The position numbers were made by a program, and so were the translations under genes. Shown piece after piece: positions 32,801 to 36,008 of a stretch of DNA of 36,008 nt (positions are counted from its first letter, which is position 1; every line of letters begins with the position of its first letter). The notes under the pieces were generated by a model. The model had not been told where the DNA came from. It ran no database searches and was given only the letters and a program-made list of their open reading frames with translations. Origin of the DNA: an uncultured Eubacteriales bacterium (GTDB lineage: Bacteria > Bacillota > Clostridia > Oscillospirales > CAG-272); NCBI GenBank assembly GCA_934365155.1, contig CAKRMZ010000012.1, positions 1 through 36,008 on the forward strand, written 5' to 3'.

Positions 32801-34030
32801 CTATTGAATATCGTTTGTACCATCGCTTAGCTCGGCAATGCTTTTCAACAGCTTTTTACAGCTCAAGTCTATCCCCAATGCACCGAGCGGAGCGGTGATT
32901 AAAATGCCGAGCACGGCAACCGAAAGAACGATACTCCCACAGGGCAGCCCCATCGAGAGCGGCACGGAGCCGATTGCCGCCTGCACAGTCGCTTTCGGAA
33001 GATACGCGATTACGCAAAAAAACCGCTCCCTGATATTCAGCGAGGTTCCGATAAGGCACAGCGCCACGCCGACGGCGCGAAATGTCAGCGCAATCCATAT
33101 CATTCCGATGGCGGCCATTCCGGCACTGAGCGTATATCGAATGTCCACCGCAGCACCGACCAGCACAAACAAGATTACTTCGGCAGCAAGCCACAGCTTC
33201 CCAAACTTTTCCGACAGGCGTCTTGTCACGCAGTCGGCGCTTTTGATCTTCAATACGCACGCCATACTGACCACGGCAAGCAGTCCCGATACGGCAACCC
33301 ACTGCTTGACCCATGTTTCAATTGCGATCAAAAGAAAAGTCACGCCGAGGATAATCATCACTTTTACACTGTTGCGAATGAGATGTCCGCGCGCATATGC
33401 CTTTTCAAAGAACAGCGCCAAAATGAGCGCAAATACCGCTCCGACGGCAACTCCGAGCAAAATTGAAATCGGGATATTGACAAAGTCAAGCAGTTTTGGC
33501 TTGCCGCCCTGCGCCATACTGAGAAATGTGGTAAACAATACGATCACAAAAATATCATCGCATGACGCACCCGTCATAATCAGTTGAGGAATGCTCTTGT
33601 CGGTTCCGCGTTTTTCCTCCATCAGCCGAATCATTCTCGGAACAACCACAGCAGGCGAAACAGCGCCGAGCACTGCTCCCATCACGGCAGCTTCCATAGA
33701 GGAAACACCCAATAACAGGGGCGCAAACAGCACATACCCGATAATTTCAAAGCTCGCCGGTACAAACGACATCAGCACTGCCGGCCGTCCTACTTTTTTA
33801 AGATCGGATAAATCGAGCGACAGCCCGGCTTTTATCAGGATGATAATAAGCGCCATTTGCCGCAGCTGCGATGATATGCCTAAAATTTGCGGATCGAGCC
33901 AATCAAGCACAAAGGGACCGAGAAGAATGCCGGAGACCATCATGCCGATAATCCGCGGCAGATGTATTTTTTCGCAGACTGCCGCAAGGGATAACCCGAC
34001 AAGAAAAATGAGTGACAGAGACGTTACCAT
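32801..34030 (-). CDS. Cation:proton antiporter (NhaP/CPA-type)
   Basis: A 409-aa protein with about 12 membrane helices of the Na_H_Exchanger family. The first helices contain KIHLPRIIGMMVSGILLGPFVLD. The ion site includes TGASCDDIFVIVLFTTFL with an Asp pair. LSPAVVVPRMI-type and YLPKATVQAAIGSVPL segments resemble CPA1/NhaP members. It is only distantly similar to the antiporter at 6270-7463, so it is not a recent copy. I start at the Met at 34030, 6 nt after AGGAGGA. The frame upstream to 34093 has no such site. No cytosolic regulatory domain is present. Confidence 0.85.
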   Translation of the reverse strand: MVTSLSLIFLVGLSLAAVCEKIHLPRIIGMMVSGILLGPFVLDWLDPQILGISSQLRQMALIIILIKAGLSLDLSDLKKVGRPAVLMSFVPASFEIIGYVLFAPLLLGVSSMEAAVMGAVLGAVSPAVVVPRMIRLMEEKRGTDKSIPQLIMTGASCDDIFVIVLFTTFLSMAQGGKPKLLDFVNIPISILLGVAVGAVFALILALFFEKAYARGHLIRNSVKVMIILGVTFLLIAIETWVKQWVAVSGLLAVVSMACVLKIKSADCVTRRLSEKFGKLWLAAEVILFVLVGAAVDIRYTLSAGMAAIGMIWIALTFRAVGVALCLIGTSLNIRERFFCVIAYLPKATVQAAIGSVPLSMGLPCGSIVLSVAVLGILITAPLGALGIDLSCKKLLKSIAELSDGTNDIQ

Positions 34031-34152
34031 AAAAAATCCTCCTATAAACGCAGAAAAGCCGATGCCCGCTGCATCATAAAATGCAGAAGTCATCAGCTTA
34101 TAATCAGCGGTTTCGGCATACGCCGCGGGAGAACTTCATTCCCTATAAAAAT

Positions 34153-34181
34153 ATTATATCACTCATTTTCCGAAAAAGCAA
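34153..34181 (-). promoter_or_regulatory. Promoter of the second antiporter gene
   Basis: On the minus strand TTGCTT (34176-34181), 17-nt spacer and TATAAT (34153-34158) with an extended TGA before it. The leader of about 115 nt includes a small CTGCAT/ATGCAG hairpin. Confidence 0.65.
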
Positions 34182-34234
34182 GTCGCCGCATCCAATCTGT
34201 TTTGATTGCCAAAAAGCCGGCATCATCGGTTCGT

Positions 34235-35479
34235 TTACAGCTTTGTAACAACACCGATAAAAATGGGCAGTCCGGTTGCATTATCGACAATTGCATATAC
34301 AAACGGACGGTCAAGAACAACACGGAGCGGTTCTTCCTCCATCGCCATATCCTTCATCCCACCCCAAGTGACTGCCGCGGCTTTCGTTCCGTTCCGATCA
34401 ACCTGAATAAACACTTTTTGACAAACCTCGGAGCAATAGATCCCTCCGAGCGACGAAGAACCAAGCTTTGAGAAATCCGCATTTTCAGCAAACATATCGG
34501 TCATTCCCATAGCCTTGAGCGTATCATTCAGATTCATACTTGAAGTGTATGTGAACTCCGGCATCCATACCGACACCGCCGAAGATTGACGCGCGTTCCA
34601 AAGGCTCATCCACGCCGCGCCGTCAAGCGTATTGACGTATTCATAGATATCCGTCTCTTGATCGGGAAGCAACGCGACAATACTGTATTGATCTCCGATG
34701 TAATTCTTTGCAAATCCTTTCACGCCATCCGCCGACAGATATGTCCGCTCTTTGGATGACAGCATCTGCACCGCCTTTTTTGAACCGTCATAGCTTGTAA
34801 ACTGACCGTCCCGGACATCCTTTTTTTCATATGCAACGGCCCATTTGGCGTCAAACGCCAATGCGTTAACGAGATACATGACTGTGCCCGGATCGATCTT
34901 GTCAATTATTTTTTCAATCATTCCGTCGGTATACCGCTTACACCAAGCGTTGATATCTTTGCATGTTGACTGATCAAACGGAGCCGTATAAATCTGCGCG
35001 CCATACCAGTCAGCGTTCGTTTGCAAAAATTCATCATTAACACAAAGTCGGTTTTCGTCATCACGAAACCAGATGGAATCCGCAAGATTCAACTTGCAGT
35101 CGTCAGCGCGGTAAAGAGAAGACGTATAGGCATACAAGGACTCATTGAGTGCATCGACATCCATACCGAATGCCGCTTCCATCTGCGCTTTTGTATTCCC
35201 ATTCGCTCCGTTGGCGATCATAGCAAGGCATATTACGGCAGAAAGCGGAGAAACCAGGTCATTTTCACCGTCTCCTGTTACAATTCCCTTAAACAGAGAC
35301 ATTGAAAAATCCGCCATCGCAGCCTTAAATTCCTCGGTTACCGTCCCGGGGTCGGTTGCTCTGCGGCTGTAGTTTTTCGATGATTCCGCCGCTTTGATGC
35401 GAAAACCGCATGAGGTACAGGAAAAAAGCAGCATCCCGGCAAGCACAAAGCACAAACTGAAAGTAAATATTCGTTTCAT
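34235..35479 (-). CDS. Serpin-family protease inhibitor, lipoprotein
   Basis: A 414-aa serpin. Residues 1-20 are a lipoprotein signal ending LLFSC, so Cys21 would be lipidated and the serpin displayed on the outer membrane face. Family features include VSPLSAVICLAMIANGANGNTKAQ (N-terminal helices), SLYRADDCKLNLADSIWFRDD, YLVNALAFDAKWAV and the C-terminal DRPFVYAIVDNATGLPIFIG. The hinge NGTKAAAVT starts at about residue 363 and has the small residues needed for loop insertion, so it is probably inhibitory. Counting from the hinge gives P1 Met378 and P1' Ala379 (tentative). Start: Met at 35479 with GGGAGG upstream; a TTG-started longer frame to 35599 would destroy the signal peptide. Confidence 0.9.
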   Translation of the reverse strand: MKRIFTFSLCFVLAGMLLFSCTSCGFRIKAAESSKNYSRRATDPGTVTEEFKAAMADFSMSLFKGIVTGDGENDLVSPLSAVICLAMIANGANGNTKAQMEAAFGMDVDALNESLYAYTSSLYRADDCKLNLADSIWFRDDENRLCVNDEFLQTNADWYGAQIYTAPFDQSTCKDINAWCKRYTDGMIEKIIDKIDPGTVMYLVNALAFDAKWAVAYEKKDVRDGQFTSYDGSKKAVQMLSSKERTYLSADGVKGFAKNYIGDQYSIVALLPDQETDIYEYVNTLDGAAWMSLWNARQSSAVSVWMPEFTYTSSMNLNDTLKAMGMTDMFAENADFSKLGSSSLGGIYCSEVCQKVFIQVDRNGTKAAAVTWGGMKDMAMEEEPLRVVLDRPFVYAIVDNATGLPIFIGVVTKL

Positions 35480-35699
35480 TTTCGTTGAAACCTCCCTTTT
35501 ATGTATGTGTATGTCCATTGTTTTTCTGTAATGCGCCGCAAGTATATTCTGTAGCCGAAAAAGAGCGTGTGATGGACAAAAAACGGCAGGCTCTGACAAA
35601 AAAGGCCCTCTGGGAAATCGTTAGATAAAACAAGATCACCATTGACTTTTCAAAAAACGGAACAAATTATCCGGAAAAATCAATGGCGATCTAATTCTT

Positions 35700-35774
<75 letters not shown>

Positions 35775-35804
35775 GAATCAATGCCATTCTTTGTTTAAAT
35801 AAAA

Positions 35805-35880
35805 TGGAGCGGATTACGGGGCTCGAACCCGCCACCTCGACCTTGGCAAGGTCGCGCTCTACCAAATGAGCTAAATCCGC
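35805..35880 (-). tRNA. tRNA-Gly (GCC)
   Basis: A 76-nt minus-strand tRNA with discriminator T and encoded CCA. Acceptor GCGGATT pairs with AATCCGC. The anticodon region gaccttGCCaaggtc gives Gly. Confidence 0.95.
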
Positions 35881-35895
35881 GTCAACATATTCGAT

Positions 35896-35933
35896 TTTTT
35901 ATTTGCTATGCTTTTGCGCATAGCAAATAAAAA
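35896..35933. other. 15-bp hairpin between tRNA-Phe and tRNA-Gly
   Basis: TTTTTATTTGCTATG at 35896-35910 is the exact complement of 35919-35933, with an 8-nt loop. On the minus strand it follows the tRNA-Phe CCA immediately and ends in an A-rich tract, not a U tract. It is therefore not a standard terminator. An RNA-processing signal is possible. Confidence 0.5.

Positions 35934-36008
<75 letters not shown>

Noticed and set aside
35641..35699. Terminator after tRNA-Cys or promoter for the serpin
   Set aside because: Only a 4-bp stem before a T run and a poor TTGAAA/TTTTAT pair are visible; neither is strong enough to annotate.

Overview
The window reads as chromosomal backbone of an endospore-forming, Gram-positive, anaerobic-type Firmicute. 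SpoVT and a SpoIIIE/FtsK translocase point to sporulation. Split two-gene transketolase, a short malic enzyme, an NADP-type glutamate dehydrogenase, a type III pantothenate kinase beside an ECF S component, and strong GGAGG ribosome binding sites fit Clostridia. A relative of the gut Oscillospirales/Ruminococcaceae is my inference, since no 16S gene is present. I see no insertion sequence, phage, CRISPR array, rRNA or replication origin.

Layout. Bases 1-158: end of a tRNA-Thr, a tRNA-Tyr and its terminator. 305-2670: ABM-domain protein, LysR regulator and PUA-less ProB. 2702-6051: a two-gene minus-strand operon, a ribbon-helix-helix (RHH) protein followed by clpB, behind a strong promoter whose -35 is bracketed by two identical palindromes. 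6270-8055: cation:proton antiporter and ArsR-family regulator. 8121-11374: ECF S component, coaX, and a CBS-domain HlyC/CorC protein with a long structured leader. 11461-14092: split transketolase and pyrophosphatase. 14122-17544: malic enzyme, HD-domain protein and gdhA. 17617-20318: operon of lipoprotein, cysteine desulfurase and dapB. 20401-21032: spoVT.

21326-30476 is a compact eight-gene minus-strand operon: uppP, ftsK/spoIIIE, GNAT, DJ-1, 5-formyl-THF cyclo-ligase, CPBP protease, mltG and U32 peptidase. Its genes overlap or nearly touch. It joins envelope lipid recycling, chromosome translocation, peptidoglycan cleavage and probable tRNA modification. 30666-31649 holds a TSUP transporter split over two genes and a tRNA-Lys. 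31771-35479 holds a polysaccharide deacetylase, a second antiporter and a lipoprotein serpin. The window ends in minus-strand tRNA-Phe, tRNA-Gly and tRNA-Cys genes.

Most notable leads: (1) the RHH-clpB operon with paired operator-like palindromes, a possible unrecognised ClpB regulator; (2) a terminator/antiterminator leader upstream of the HlyC/CorC gene, a possible unassigned riboswitch; (3) a surface serpin with a predicted Met P1 residue; (4) a structured leader before the deacetylase gene.
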